A DNA stretch of 14,152 nt from an uncultured Acetatifactor sp. (GTDB lineage: Bacteria; Bacillota; Clostridia; Lachnospirales; Lachnospiraceae), in assembly GCA_934436245.1 (NCBI GenBank), contig CAKSAM010000050.1:1-14152 (forward strand). Reading direction: 5' to 3'. The notes beneath the pieces were generated by a model that made no database searches, was not told the DNA's origin, and was given only the letters and a program-made list of their open reading frames with translations. Positions 1 through 6,856 of the stretch are shown here, piece by piece (the first letter of the stretch is position 1; every line of letters starts with the position of its first letter). The translations under genes and the position numbers were made by a program.

Positions 1-633
1 CAGGGATTTATGATTTTCCCGGGGCAGATCAATACTTACATTGCCGATGAACAGCTTCCATGGGAATATATGTGGATCGAATTTGACGGCTTACGTGTAA
101 AAGAGGCTTTAAGTGTCACAGATTTGTGCAAAGACGCGCCCGTTTATCATTCCCATTCCAAAGAATTACGGAAAAAACTTGCCGATGAAATGCTTTATAT
201 CGTCAATCATCCGCAGGAATCCTCCTTCCATCTGATCGGGCATCTGTATCTGTTTTTGGATTATCTGCTGCAGTCGGCAAAGTCAGCAACGCTGATCTCC
301 AGTGGGCGCATGAGTGATTATTATATAAAAGAAGCGATCAATTATATGGAACAGAATTTTCAGAATACTATTTCGATTGAAGATATCGCTGCGGTATGTG
401 GCATCAACCGGAGTTATTTCGGAAAAATCTTCCGCAACTCGACCGGTCGCTCCCCACAGGAATTTCTTATGAACTACCGCATGGTAAAGGCTACGGAATT
501 ATTAAAGCTGACTTCCTTATCCATTGCAGATGTCGGCTCTGCTGTCGGATACGAAAATCAGCTTCATTTTTCCCGTGCTTTTAAAAATATTTATGGTGTT
601 TCTCCGCGGGAATGGAGAAACCAGAACAAGTAA
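1..633 (+). CDS. AraC-family transcriptional regulator, C-terminal part (5' end outside window)
   Basis: The reading frame is open from base 1, so the gene begins before the window; the first visible ATG at 10 is internal. The opening residues GFMIFPGQI and PWEYMWIEFDG resemble the late part of the cupin-like ligand-binding domain of AraC regulators that sense sugars. From about visible codon 104 the protein is a classic AraC/XylS DNA-binding domain of about 100 residues with two helix-turn-helix units. The first contains IEDIAAVCGINRSYFGKIF. The second contains SIADVGSAVGYENQLHFSRAF, followed by the family's closing GVSPREWR. Such proteins usually bind near the promoter of a neighbouring uptake or catabolic operon, but the target and effector cannot be read here because the upstream neighbour is missing. 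The gene ends in TAA and is followed by a stem-loop terminator. Family assignment is firm; the ligand is unknown. Confidence 0.93.
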   Translation, partial: QGFMIFPGQINTYIADEQLPWEYMWIEFDGLRVKEALSVTDLCKDAPVYHSHSKELRKKLADEMLYIVNHPQESSFHLIGHLYLFLDYLLQSAKSATLISSGRMSDYYIKEAINYMEQNFQNTISIEDIAAVCGINRSYFGKIFRNSTGRSPQEFLMNYRMVKATELLKLTSLSIADVGSAVGYENQLHFSRAFKNIYGVSPREWRNQNK

Positions 634-717
634 CAATAGATAAGATAGATATCATTCCTATCAGTCTTAATATCTCTCAGTATCATTACCTTGTCCATTG
701 AACACTTCCATATCAGC

Positions 718-769
718 AAAAAGGACATCCCCTGACCTGTAAAATCTACAGTTCTGGAATGTCCTTTTT
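718..769. terminator. Long bidirectional stem-loop terminator
   Basis: AAAAAGGACAT (718-728) pairs perfectly with ATGTCCTTTTT (759-769). The stem continues inward with few mismatches to CTGTA/TACAG around a short A/T loop. The outer arms supply a T run at the 3' side on either strand, so the hairpin can stop the AraC-type gene from the left and the rlmD operon from the right. The flanking stretches 634-717 and 770-816 show no gene. Confidence 0.8.
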
Positions 770-816
770 CCCATATTTCACTATATTTTCAACACATAAT
801 GCTGCTTATCCACAAT

Positions 817-1075
817 CTATATAATTCCAAAATGCCTAAACGCCTGCATAATCGCATCTTCCTTCTCCGGTGTACACTGTGGCTGTCTCGTATTCTCTGA
901 TTTAGTCAGATTGAAATTCTCACCGACATCCAGTCCACACTTCTTCTTAATCTGTGCGATATACAGTGATGAAACCTTAAGTCCTGTCTGCTCCAATACA
1001 TATGCTTTTATCTGCTCATAAGTCGCTTGTCTCCGCTCCGCTTCGGTCCGCGCTAGACAAAAGTCCCCCGGACCT
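817..1075 (-). pseudogene. rlmD: Detached C-terminal domain of rlmD (after frame slip)
   Basis: Downstream of the rlmD stop codon another frame stays open from the repeat at 1030-1086 to a TAG at 817-819. It encodes 70 residues beyond the repeat, starting QATYEQIKAYVLEQ and ending FRHFGII. This reads as the C-terminal domain that Lachnospiraceae RlmD proteins normally carry after the catalytic core; I know that from familiarity with the family, not from a search. It has no start codon or ribosome binding site of its own. Phase bookkeeping places the break precisely. From the in-frame repeat copy (ending at 1151) there are 21 codons to 1088, then one surplus base (1087), then the second repeat copy and this fragment in a single open phase. 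Removing one base from the AAAGGG run at 1082-1087 would restore one continuous protein. It may be a real mutation, a side effect of the element's insertion, or a sequencing error. Confidence 0.7.
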
Positions 1076-1086
1076 TTAGCGCCCTT
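1030..1086 (-). repeat. 57-bp palindromic coding-region repeat, copy A
   Basis: Copy A matches copy B (1151-1207) at 50 of 57 positions with no gaps. On the transcribed strand it carries AGCGC (1082-1078) and GCGCT (1054-1050) as outer arms. Inside these, AAAGGTCC pairs with GGACTTTT through one G-U wobble. In the phase of the downstream rlmD fragment it is open and reads KGAKGPGDFCLARTEAERR, almost the same peptide as copy B. The upstream junction is out of phase by one base, so translation arriving from rlmD stops at TAA (1076-1078) inside the element. Confidence 0.85.
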
Positions 1087-2689
1087 TGAATTCAGATAAA
1101 TCCATATCCTCCAGAGAGAAGTCCACCTTCACTTTTCTTGTATCGACCATTCTCCGTTCCACTTCGGTCCGCGCTGAGCAAAGGTCCACCGGACCTTTAG
1201 CGCCCTTGGAAAGTAAGACAACCGTCTCAACATGCACAGTCATCCCAAACTGGTCCACGCCCCGGACCTTCCGGATCTCATATCCACCATCACAGAGGAT
1301 CTTCAGGTCTCTGGCAAGGGTGGCGGAGTCGCAGCTGACATATACGATGCGTTCGGGCTGCATGCGGAGCATGGTGTTTAAGCAGGCATCATCACAGCCT
1401 TTTCGGGGTGGATCGACAACGATGACATCCGGATGGAGCATTTCATCGGCAGATGCTTCTGTAGTTGCCTTTTCGTAGAATTCCGGCAGGACTTCCTCTG
1501 CTTTGCCCACGAAAAACTCAGCATTTTCTATATGATTTCTCTTTGCATTCTCTCTGGCATCGTCGATGGCCTGGGGGATAATCTCCACACCACATACCTT
1601 TTTGGCTTTGCTCGCCAGGAAGAGAGAGATGGTTCCGATACCACAATAGAGATCCCAAACAGTCTCTTTTCCGGTCAGTCCCGCATATTCCAGTGCCAGG
1701 CTGTAAAGCTTCTCGGTCTGCACAGGATTCACCTGATAAAAAGAAAGAGGAGATATCTTGAAGGTCAGTGCATCCCCGGTATAAGGGTAATTTTCTTTCT
1801 GCATATCTCTTACATGAATGGTATCTTCAATGGTACTTTCCCCCCAGAGATTGTGAATCTCGGTACCCATGATCACATTGGTTTTCTCGGTATTGATACT
1901 GGCTGACACACTTGTCATACCTTGGATTTCTGCCAGTGCAGCCAGTAATTCTCCCTGATTTGGTAAAAACTCATTCGTATTCTTCTGTACTCCGGCAGTA
2001 GGGTATGACATTTTTGTCATTTTCTTATTAATGACCAGACATACCATCAACTGTCCGCTGGTAAACCCTTTCCGGATCAACACGTGGCGCACCAGCCCTT
2101 TGCCGGTGGTTTCGTCATAAGCAGTCACTTTATTTTTCCGCATGTAAGAAAGTATGGTTTCGAGGATCTGCTGATTCTCAGAAGCACCGAGGGCGCAGTC
2201 CGTATTGGCGATAATTGTATGGGTGTGTCCGGCATAGAAACCGGTGATGACATTACCGTCTTTATCAGTTCCTATGGGGTACTGCGCTTTATTACGATAG
2301 TGGAAGGGTTCCTCCATGCCTACAATAGGCTGCATGCGTTCATCAATGTATTCCGCATCGAACCCACCGATCCGGATCAGATTATTGCGGATCTTCTGTT
2401 CCTTGAAATGTAGCTGCTCGGAGTAGGAGAGTGCCTGCAGCTGGCAGCCGCCGCACTGTCTGTGGTATGCACATTTCGGTTCCACACGAAAAGGAGAAGG
2501 CTGTAACACCTTCTCTAATCTGGCATAAGCGTAGTGCTTTTTACTTTTTATGATCTTGGCTTCCACCTGATCGCCGATAACGGCATCTTTGATAAAGAGG
2601 GTAAAACCGTCTACTTTACCAATTCCTTCTCCGTCACTTCCCATATCCTCTATGGTTACCGTTACACGATCGTTCTTTTTAAATTCCAT
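1076..2689 (-). CDS. rlmD: 23S rRNA (uracil-C5)-methyltransferase, RlmD/RumA family, 3'-truncated
   Basis: SAM-dependent methylation of a uracil C5 in 23S rRNA. The 537-residue product has a TRAM RNA-binding domain (about 1-62), iron-sulfur ligands C73, C79, C82 (CAYHRQCGGC) and C165, the SAM-binding loop DLYCGIGT (from D346), the motif DPPRKGC (from D426) and the catalytic cysteine in SCDSATLARDL (C453). The catalytic core is therefore complete. The ATG at 2689 is chosen because it gives the family's usual MEFKKND opening with AAGG upstream; an in-frame ATG at 2743 lacks a ribosome binding site. Residues 495-513 are encoded exactly by a 57-bp palindromic repeat (1151-1207). The protein ends early at the edge of a second copy, losing its usual C-terminal domain. 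It is the last gene of a probable operon behind the flavodiiron protein. Because the core is intact, the truncated enzyme may still work. RlmD versus the related RlmCD is not resolved. Confidence 0.9.
   Translation of the reverse strand: MEFKKNDRVTVTIEDMGSDGEGIGKVDGFTLFIKDAVIGDQVEAKIIKSKKHYAYARLEKVLQPSPFRVEPKCAYHRQCGGCQLQALSYSEQLHFKEQKIRNNLIRIGGFDAEYIDERMQPIVGMEEPFHYRNKAQYPIGTDKDGNVITGFYAGHTHTIIANTDCALGASENQQILETILSYMRKNKVTAYDETTGKGLVRHVLIRKGFTSGQLMVCLVINKKMTKMSYPTAGVQKNTNEFLPNQGELLAALAEIQGMTSVSASINTEKTNVIMGTEIHNLWGESTIEDTIHVRDMQKENYPYTGDALTFKISPLSFYQVNPVQTEKLYSLALEYAGLTGKETVWDLYCGIGTISLFLASKAKKVCGVEIIPQAIDDARENAKRNHIENAEFFVGKAEEVLPEFYEKATTEASADEMLHPDVIVVDPPRKGCDDACLNTMLRMQPERIVYVSCDSATLARDLKILCDGGYEIRKVRGVDQFGMTVHVETVVLLSKGAKGPVDLCSARTEVERRMVDTRKVKVDFSLEDMDLSEFKGR
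1151..1207 (-). repeat. 57-bp palindromic coding-region repeat, copy B (in frame in rlmD)
   Basis: This copy lies exactly on codon boundaries of rlmD and encodes 19 residues, KGAKGPVDLCSARTEVERR. Its core is the perfect stem AAAGGTCC (1180-1187) / GGACCTTT (1191-1198) with a 3-nt loop. Around it are the outer arms GCGCT (1171-1175) and AGCGC (1199-1203). It falls just after the catalytic domain (after VETVVLLS), a linker position where an added peptide could be tolerated. No further copy was seen in the window. Confidence 0.85.
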
Positions 2690-2791
2690 AAATATCCTTA
2701 TGCCTTTCCGTAACCTGCAAACCTTTTTGTACTTTAGTGCCATATTCTAAAATAGCTTACGCAGGCTCATATTTGCGTGTGAAAAATTTTC

Positions 2792-3958
2792 TCAGCAAAG
2801 TTCCTCAGCGAGTTTCCCGATCTCACCCTTGTTCTGCTCATTCATGGCAGATTTGATGCTTACCGTAGTCTCAGTAAATGTCAGATTCTTGCTTTTTTCA
2901 AACATTCCAAGGATCAGTTTGCCTGCCATGGGTGCCCAGGTGCCGTTCTCAATGATTGCCACCTTACGATTCTGGTAATTACGCTCGGTCAGACCTTCGA
3001 TAAAACTGCGCATGCAGGGGAAGAGGTCTCCATTATAAGTAATACCCACCAGCACCAGTCTGTCATAGCGGAAAGCATCGGCAACAGCTTTTGCCTTATC
3101 GCATCTTGCCAGATCATACAGTACTGTTTTCTGTCCTTTTTCCTGTAAAACATCCGCCAGATACTCCGCAGCATTTCTGGTATTGCCGTAGACAGAAGCA
3201 TAGGCAATCACCACTCCGGATTCTTCCGGCTGATAGGAAGACCACTTATCATATTTTTCCAGATAGAATCCCAGATTCTCCTTAAGTACCGGACCGTGAA
3301 GAGAGCAGATAGTCTGAATGTCCAGTCCTGCCGCTTTTTTCAGTACTGCCTGTACCTGCGGACCGTATTTTCCGACGATGCCGATATAGTAACGCCGTGC
3401 CTCGTCCGCCCATTCTTCCTCTACGTCCAGAGCACCGAATTTACCGAAACCATCTGCTGCAAACAGTATTTTCTCTGTTGCTTCATATGTCATCATGACT
3501 TCCGGCCAATGCACCATGGGAGCATAGACAAAATGCAGGCTGTGCTGTCCCAGCTCCAGAACACCGTCATTTGCCGCAACGATCCGTTGTTCCGCAGGTA
3601 ATCCCTGATCAGCGAAAAACTCCGGGAAAAACTGTTCCATGAACTGGAATCCCTTCGCTGTGGATACCACTGTGGCTTTGGGATATTTTTTCAGAAAAGC
3701 CGGAATACTGGCGGAATGATCCGGTTCCATATGCTGTATAATGAGATAATCCGGCATTTTCCCGTCAAGAACCTGTTCTACATTGTTCAGCCATTCTTCG
3801 GTGAAGAAGCCATCCACTGTGTCCATAACGGCGATTTTGTCATCCAGTATCACATAGGAATTGTAAGACATTCCGTTCGGAACCTTATACTGCCCCTCAA
3901 ACAGATCTACCTGATGATCGTTTACACCCACATATTTTACACATGCACTGATTTCCAT
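2792..3958 (-). CDS. fprA: FprA-family A-type flavodiiron protein
   Basis: A two-domain oxidoreductase that reduces oxygen to water and/or nitric oxide to nitrous oxide, a cytosolic defence of anaerobes. The N-terminal metallo-beta-lactamase-like domain (about 1-245) keeps every diiron ligand: H76, E78, D80 and H81 in HMEPDHS, H150 in MVHWPEV, D169 in AADGFGKFG, and H221 in LHGPV. The C-terminal flavodoxin domain (about 250-388) has the FMN phosphate loop ASVYGNTRNAA and a later NGTWAP segment. The 388-residue length is that of the basic A-type protein, with no fused rubredoxin or flavin reductase, so a separate electron donor is needed; none is encoded here. A GAGAGG ribosome binding site precedes the ATG. 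It lies 54 bp after the YhaM-like gene and about 100 bp before rlmD on the same strand, with no clear terminator in either gap. O2 versus NO preference cannot be told from sequence. Confidence 0.93.
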   Translation of the reverse strand: MEISACVKYVGVNDHQVDLFEGQYKVPNGMSYNSYVILDDKIAVMDTVDGFFTEEWLNNVEQVLDGKMPDYLIIQHMEPDHSASIPAFLKKYPKATVVSTAKGFQFMEQFFPEFFADQGLPAEQRIVAANDGVLELGQHSLHFVYAPMVHWPEVMMTYEATEKILFAADGFGKFGALDVEEEWADEARRYYIGIVGKYGPQVQAVLKKAAGLDIQTICSLHGPVLKENLGFYLEKYDKWSSYQPEESGVVIAYASVYGNTRNAAEYLADVLQEKGQKTVLYDLARCDKAKAVADAFRYDRLVLVGITYNGDLFPCMRSFIEGLTERNYQNRKVAIIENGTWAPMAGKLILGMFEKSKNLTFTETTVSIKSAMNEQNKGEIGKLAEELC

Positions 3959-4012
3959 ATGTTTCCTCTCTTTCCTGCCAGTTCATATAATTTGTAGTAT
4001 TTATTCTGTTAT

Positions 4013-4960
4013 TTACTCCATTCTGGTAGCGCGCAGATTGGATTCAAACAATCTGTTGTAACCCAGCCAGCCACTGTTTTCACTGTTATTTTCCAGAATT
4101 TCCTTAAAGGTCTCCATTTTGGCATCCGTATCATCCGCATAATTCAGAGCCACCGCCTCGATCAGCGCCGGCACCTTGGGGGAGCCATATTCCAGCTTGC
4201 CGTGATGTGCCAGAATGCAATGCTGTAATTCTGCCAGCAGATTGTGAGGGAATCCGTCAATCTTAGCGGCACGTTCCCCAACCATCTGTGCTCCCATCAC
4301 GATATGTCCCAACAACTGTCCGTCATCGGTATAGTCATTTACCGGAAATGCGGAAATCTCTTTTACTTTTCCAATATCATGGCACATAGCTACTGTCAGA
4401 AGCAGATCTCTCTGCAAAATAGGATAAGCCGAACAGTAGTAGTCACACAGCCTGGTAACTCCTAAGGTATGCTCCAGCAGTCCACCCACAAAACCATGAT
4501 GCACAGTCTTAGCAGCAGAAGAATTACAGAACCTCTTCACAAAATCCGTATCTTCTATAAACAAATCCTGCAACAGCTGATGCAGATAGGTGTTCTTAAT
4601 ACTTCCGATCAGAGTCTTTAATTCATTGTACATAGTATCAATGCCCTTGGAGCTCACCGGCAGATAATCGGCAGGATTATATTCTCCCTCATGACAGACA
4701 CGGATACGCTTCACGCTGATCTGTAACTGTCCCTGAAAATTCGTCACATCACCGTATACCTCTATGTAATCCAGATCATCATAATCACCAATTCCCGGAT
4801 TGTTCGGCTCCCATACCTTAGCATCAATGGTTCCCGTCTTATCCTGCAGAATCACGCTTTCATATGGTTTTCCGTTTTTGGTTACTGCCTCCTGTTTATG
4901 CTTGCAGAGATAAATATCAAATACTCTGTCGCCTTCTTTTAATTCTTTAATGAATTTCAT
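4013..4960 (-). CDS. yhaM: YhaM-like 3'-5' exoribonuclease (OB fold + HD domain)
   Basis: The 315-residue product has the layout of B. subtilis YhaM. A nucleic-acid-binding OB fold comes first (about 1-90, with VILQDKTGTIDAKVW) and a metal-dependent HD phosphohydrolase domain follows (about 150-290). Metal-ligand motifs are present: H155 in HHGFVGG, H164 in LEHT, and the H194-D195 pair in CHDIGK, plus a later LAHHG. YhaM enzymes trim RNA (and DNA) from the 3' end with Mn2+ and take part in RNA turnover. I chose the ATG at 4960 because it gives the usual MKFIKELKEGDRV opening. A TTG at 4972 is in frame but abuts the AAAGG sequence, too close to act as its start. The gene follows the HtrA-like gene by about 25 bp, consistent with shared transcription. 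Function assignment is strong at family level. Confidence 0.9.
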   Translation of the reverse strand: MKFIKELKEGDRVFDIYLCKHKQEAVTKNGKPYESVILQDKTGTIDAKVWEPNNPGIGDYDDLDYIEVYGDVTNFQGQLQISVKRIRVCHEGEYNPADYLPVSSKGIDTMYNELKTLIGSIKNTYLHQLLQDLFIEDTDFVKRFCNSSAAKTVHHGFVGGLLEHTLGVTRLCDYYCSAYPILQRDLLLTVAMCHDIGKVKEISAFPVNDYTDDGQLLGHIVMGAQMVGERAAKIDGFPHNLLAELQHCILAHHGKLEYGSPKVPALIEAVALNYADDTDAKMETFKEILENNSENSGWLGYNRLFESNLRATRME

Positions 4961-4986
4961 GTTGTTGTCCAAACCTTTCTGTCAAT

Positions 4987-6345
4987 CTATTTCAACACCG
5001 TCAATGTGATGTCGAATTTCATTTCTTTATATTCCTGCTGAGACTGCCGCATAACGGTCAGTTCCACACTGTCTCCGGGCTTCATACTGAGAAGCGAGTT
5101 CGTATATTCGTCAAAGCTTATGATCTCACGCTCTCCGAATCTCGTTACTACGTCTCCCTGCTGGATTCCTGCCAACATCGCAGGCGAATCCATTTCCACT
5201 TCTGTAATATATGCCCCATAAGGAACTCCCAGTTCACTGTTGGCTTCTTCTGTAACATCTACGCCCTTCAATCCCAGATATGCGAACTTTTCTCCATTCG
5301 ACATTTTCTCGATATGACGCTTCAATTCCGTAATGCCGTAGGCGCACACCATATTTTTCATATCTGTGGCAGACTTTCCATTGGTAATGATACCGATCAC
5401 CTGCCCCTGCAGATTGAACAATACACCGCCCGCATTCTGACTGCCCACGATATTTGTCTGCAGGATCCGGTAAGTCGTATCCGATGCCGCTGACTCACTG
5501 GCGGAGGAAGTAATAATACCATAGCCTACAGAGCCGTTGGTACCCATGGGACGTCCCAGTGCTACCACCGGAAGTCCGGCAATCTCCCTGATATTAGAAG
5601 ACCCCAGGGTCACAATCGTAATATTATTTTTCAAGAACTCCTCATTTAGTTCATCCAGTTCCACTGCAAGTACAGCCAGACCTGTGGTCTCATCCTTTTC
5701 TTTCAGAGATGCATCTGCCTGCGTCCCTTCATTAAAAGTGACAATAATATCATCTGCCTGTTTGACCGGAGAATAATCTGTCAGGATCAATAGCTGCTTT
5801 CCATTTTGGGCAATGATTACCCCGGATGACTGATTTTTGTTTTCTTTTATATTATTAAACCAGTCAACAGCAGATGACACTCCTGTCACAGTAACCATGG
5901 AACGATTCATCTCTGCCACATACTGAGAGAGCGCACTGTAAATCTGCTTATAATTATCCAGATCCAATATAATTCCCGACAAAAGTTCACGAATCTGTTC
6001 CTGTTCCATTACTTCACCGGAATCTGATGTAGTCTGATTATTCTGATTTTCCTGCTGCATATTTTCTGCAAGCATCTCTTCTGGAGACATTTCATTCTGA
6101 TCCTCAGGAAATACCACTACCTGGGGATCTTCCTCCGGATACAGCCAATTACTGATCACAGGCTCCAGCACCAGGAAAGTAAAGCATGCCACCAGACCAA
6201 AAATCACTGCCATGGACGCAGTGATCAGGGTTCGACGCAAAAGCTTCTTCTTATTCACCGGACGGTCTTTGATCTTTTCTATCATGAAATTCTTATCAGA
6301 AGTATCCTTCCGTTCATTCTGCTTGCTTTCTTGTGAATCCGCCAT
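4987..6345 (-). CDS. Membrane-anchored HtrA/DegP-like protein with PDZ domain, catalytic triad lost
   Basis: The 452-residue protein starts with a charged cytoplasmic tail (1-38), then one membrane segment (about 40-62), an acidic Q/N/E-rich linker (about 70-115), a trypsin-like S1C fold (about 145-345) and a C-terminal PDZ domain (about 355-450, with GVPYGAYITEV and SPAMLAGIQQGD). Aligned by motif with DegP, none of the three catalytic residues remains. The TNNHVV position reads TDYSPV (His to S192), the SDIAL position reads TGLAV (Asp to G222), and the GNSGG position reads QNAGG (Ser to A305). The fold-defining segments around them are well kept, for example NLQGQVIGIITNG. It therefore looks like an extracytoplasmic pseudoprotease that may bind or signal through its PDZ domain rather than cut. 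A strong GGAGG site precedes the ATG and a promoter lies about 60 bp upstream. It heads the operon running to rlmD. Automatic annotation would probably call it a serine protease. Confidence 0.88.
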   Translation of the reverse strand: MADSQESKQNERKDTSDKNFMIEKIKDRPVNKKKLLRRTLITASMAVIFGLVACFTFLVLEPVISNWLYPEEDPQVVVFPEDQNEMSPEEMLAENMQQENQNNQTTSDSGEVMEQEQIRELLSGIILDLDNYKQIYSALSQYVAEMNRSMVTVTGVSSAVDWFNNIKENKNQSSGVIIAQNGKQLLILTDYSPVKQADDIIVTFNEGTQADASLKEKDETTGLAVLAVELDELNEEFLKNNITIVTLGSSNIREIAGLPVVALGRPMGTNGSVGYGIITSSASESAASDTTYRILQTNIVGSQNAGGVLFNLQGQVIGIITNGKSATDMKNMVCAYGITELKRHIEKMSNGEKFAYLGLKGVDVTEEANSELGVPYGAYITEVEMDSPAMLAGIQQGDVVTRFGEREIISFDEYTNSLLSMKPGDSVELTVMRQSQQEYKEMKFDITLTVLK

Positions 6346-6405
6346 AATATGCCTCCTCTGCTGCCTACAGATACTTCGGCTTCTTTCCAGGACCCTAACA
6401 TCTCA

Positions 6406-6434
6406 ATTATACAAAACTGTACCCAAAAACGCAA
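6406..6434 (-). promoter_or_regulatory. Sigma-A-type promoter for the HtrA-like/yhaM/fprA/rlmD operon
   Basis: On the - strand a perfect TATAAT -10 box lies at 6411-6406 and a partial -35 box TTGCGT at 6434-6429, with exactly 17 bp between them. A start site just downstream would give a leader of about 55 nt before the GGAGG site of the HtrA-like gene. Confidence 0.65.
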
Positions 6435-6439
6435 CTCAA

Positions 6440-6457
6440 TGGTATAATGAATATAAT
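6440..6457 (+). promoter_or_regulatory. Extended -10 promoter pointing to mutS2
   Basis: TGGTATAAT at 6440-6448 is an extended -10 element (TGn plus a perfect TATAAT). A second TATAAT lies at 6452-6457. No good -35 box sits at the proper distance, as is common for extended -10 promoters. Transcripts from here would carry a leader of roughly 400 nt containing the hairpins and repeats before mutS2. Confidence 0.5.
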
Positions 6458-6460
6458 AAG

Positions 6461-6607
6461 CTCACCCATAGAATCCTGCGTGACTGCTCGCAGGCAAAGC
6501 AGGATTTCTATGAGGGGAGCAAACAGACATGAGCAAGTAGGGCAATAGCCCGGATTGCGAATGTCTGTAACGATTTCGAGAGTGCGCAGCACGGAGAAAT
6601 CGTGTTA
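6461..6607 (+). other. Three consecutive stem-loops in the mutS2 leader
   Basis: Three hairpins follow the promoter. The first (6461-6519) pairs CATAGAATCCTGC with GCAGGATTTCTATG apart from one bulge, around a small inner CTGC/GCAG stem. The second (6524-6567) is closed by CAGACAT/ATGTCTG and contains GGGC-AATA-GCCC at 6540-6551. The third (6568-6602) pairs CGATTTC with GAAATCG. The modules GACTGCTCGCAGGC and AGGGCAATAGCCCG recur in variant form in the repeats just downstream, so this is probably a diverged member of the same element family. No protein-coding signal is convincing. Confidence 0.55.
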
Positions 6608-6626
6608 TTATGTGAATCAGCATTGA

Positions 6627-6746
6627 GCAGTACCAAAATCGAGAGATGACAATTCGACTGCTTGCAGGCGTAATTGGCAGATCCGATTTTGATAGGGCGA
6701 TAGCCCGACAGCGAAGAAATGCGAAGCATTTTCGAGCTTGTACTGC
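6627..6746 (+). repeat. Palindromic repeat unit, long copy with nested 43-bp insertion
   Basis: The unit is closed by GCAGTAC (6627-6633) and GTACTGC (6740-6746). Its first 63 bp (6628-6690) match 6758-6820 with three mismatches, and its last 13 bp (6734-6746) match 6821-6833 exactly. Between them lie 43 extra bases (6691-6733). These hold two small hairpins, GGGC-GATA-GCCC (6695-6706) and AATGC/GCATT around 6719-6730. An inner stem formed by AATT arms around CTGC-TT-GCAG lies at 6651-6675. Confidence 0.85.
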
Positions 6747-6757
6747 ATGTTAATAAT

Positions 6758-6833
6758 CAGTACCAAAATCGAGAGATGGCAATTCGACTGCTTGCAGGCG
6801 TAATTGACAGATCCGATTTCGAGCTTGTACTGC
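6758..6833 (+). repeat. Palindromic repeat unit, short copy
   Basis: A compact 76-bp version of the preceding unit. Outer arms CAGTAC (6758-6763) and GTACTG (6827-6832) enclose AAATCG/CGATTT and the inner CTGC-TT-GCAG hairpin flanked by AATT arms. The whole unit can fold as one imperfect stem-loop. It ends 18 bp before the mutS2 ribosome binding site. Confidence 0.85.
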
Positions 6834-6850
6834 GAATTTTAATAACTATT

Positions 6851-6856
6851 AAGGAG
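6851..6856 (+). promoter_or_regulatory. mutS2 ribosome binding site
   Basis: AAGGAG lies 6 nt before the ATG at 6863 and fixes that codon as the start. The in-frame upstream extension to 6719 has no ribosome binding site and runs through the repeats. Confidence 0.85.

Noticed and set aside
1076..1090. Programmed +1 frameshift joining rlmD to its C-terminal domain
   Set aside because: No known slippery motif or stimulator arrangement is evident at AAA GGG CGC TAA, and the site coincides with a repeat insertion; an indel or read error is simpler, though not excluded.
2690..2743. Upstream start for rlmD at 2743
   Set aside because: No ribosome binding site, and the extra 18 residues do not resemble the start of the TRAM domain; the ATG at 2689 fits the family.
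2744..2791. Possible terminator between fprA and rlmD (GAAAAATTTTC palindrome)
   Set aside because: The palindrome is only A/T-rich, without a GC stem or a T tract after it, so it is unlikely to stop transcription.
6508..6729. 73-residue - strand reading frame across the mutS2 leader
   Set aside because: It runs through the palindromic repeats, has no convincing ribosome binding site and would be a repeat-derived translation; the DNA structure explains the stretch better.
6627..6833. CRISPR-like array
   Set aside because: Only two unequal copies, self-palindromic over their full length, with an 11-bp gap and no cas genes.
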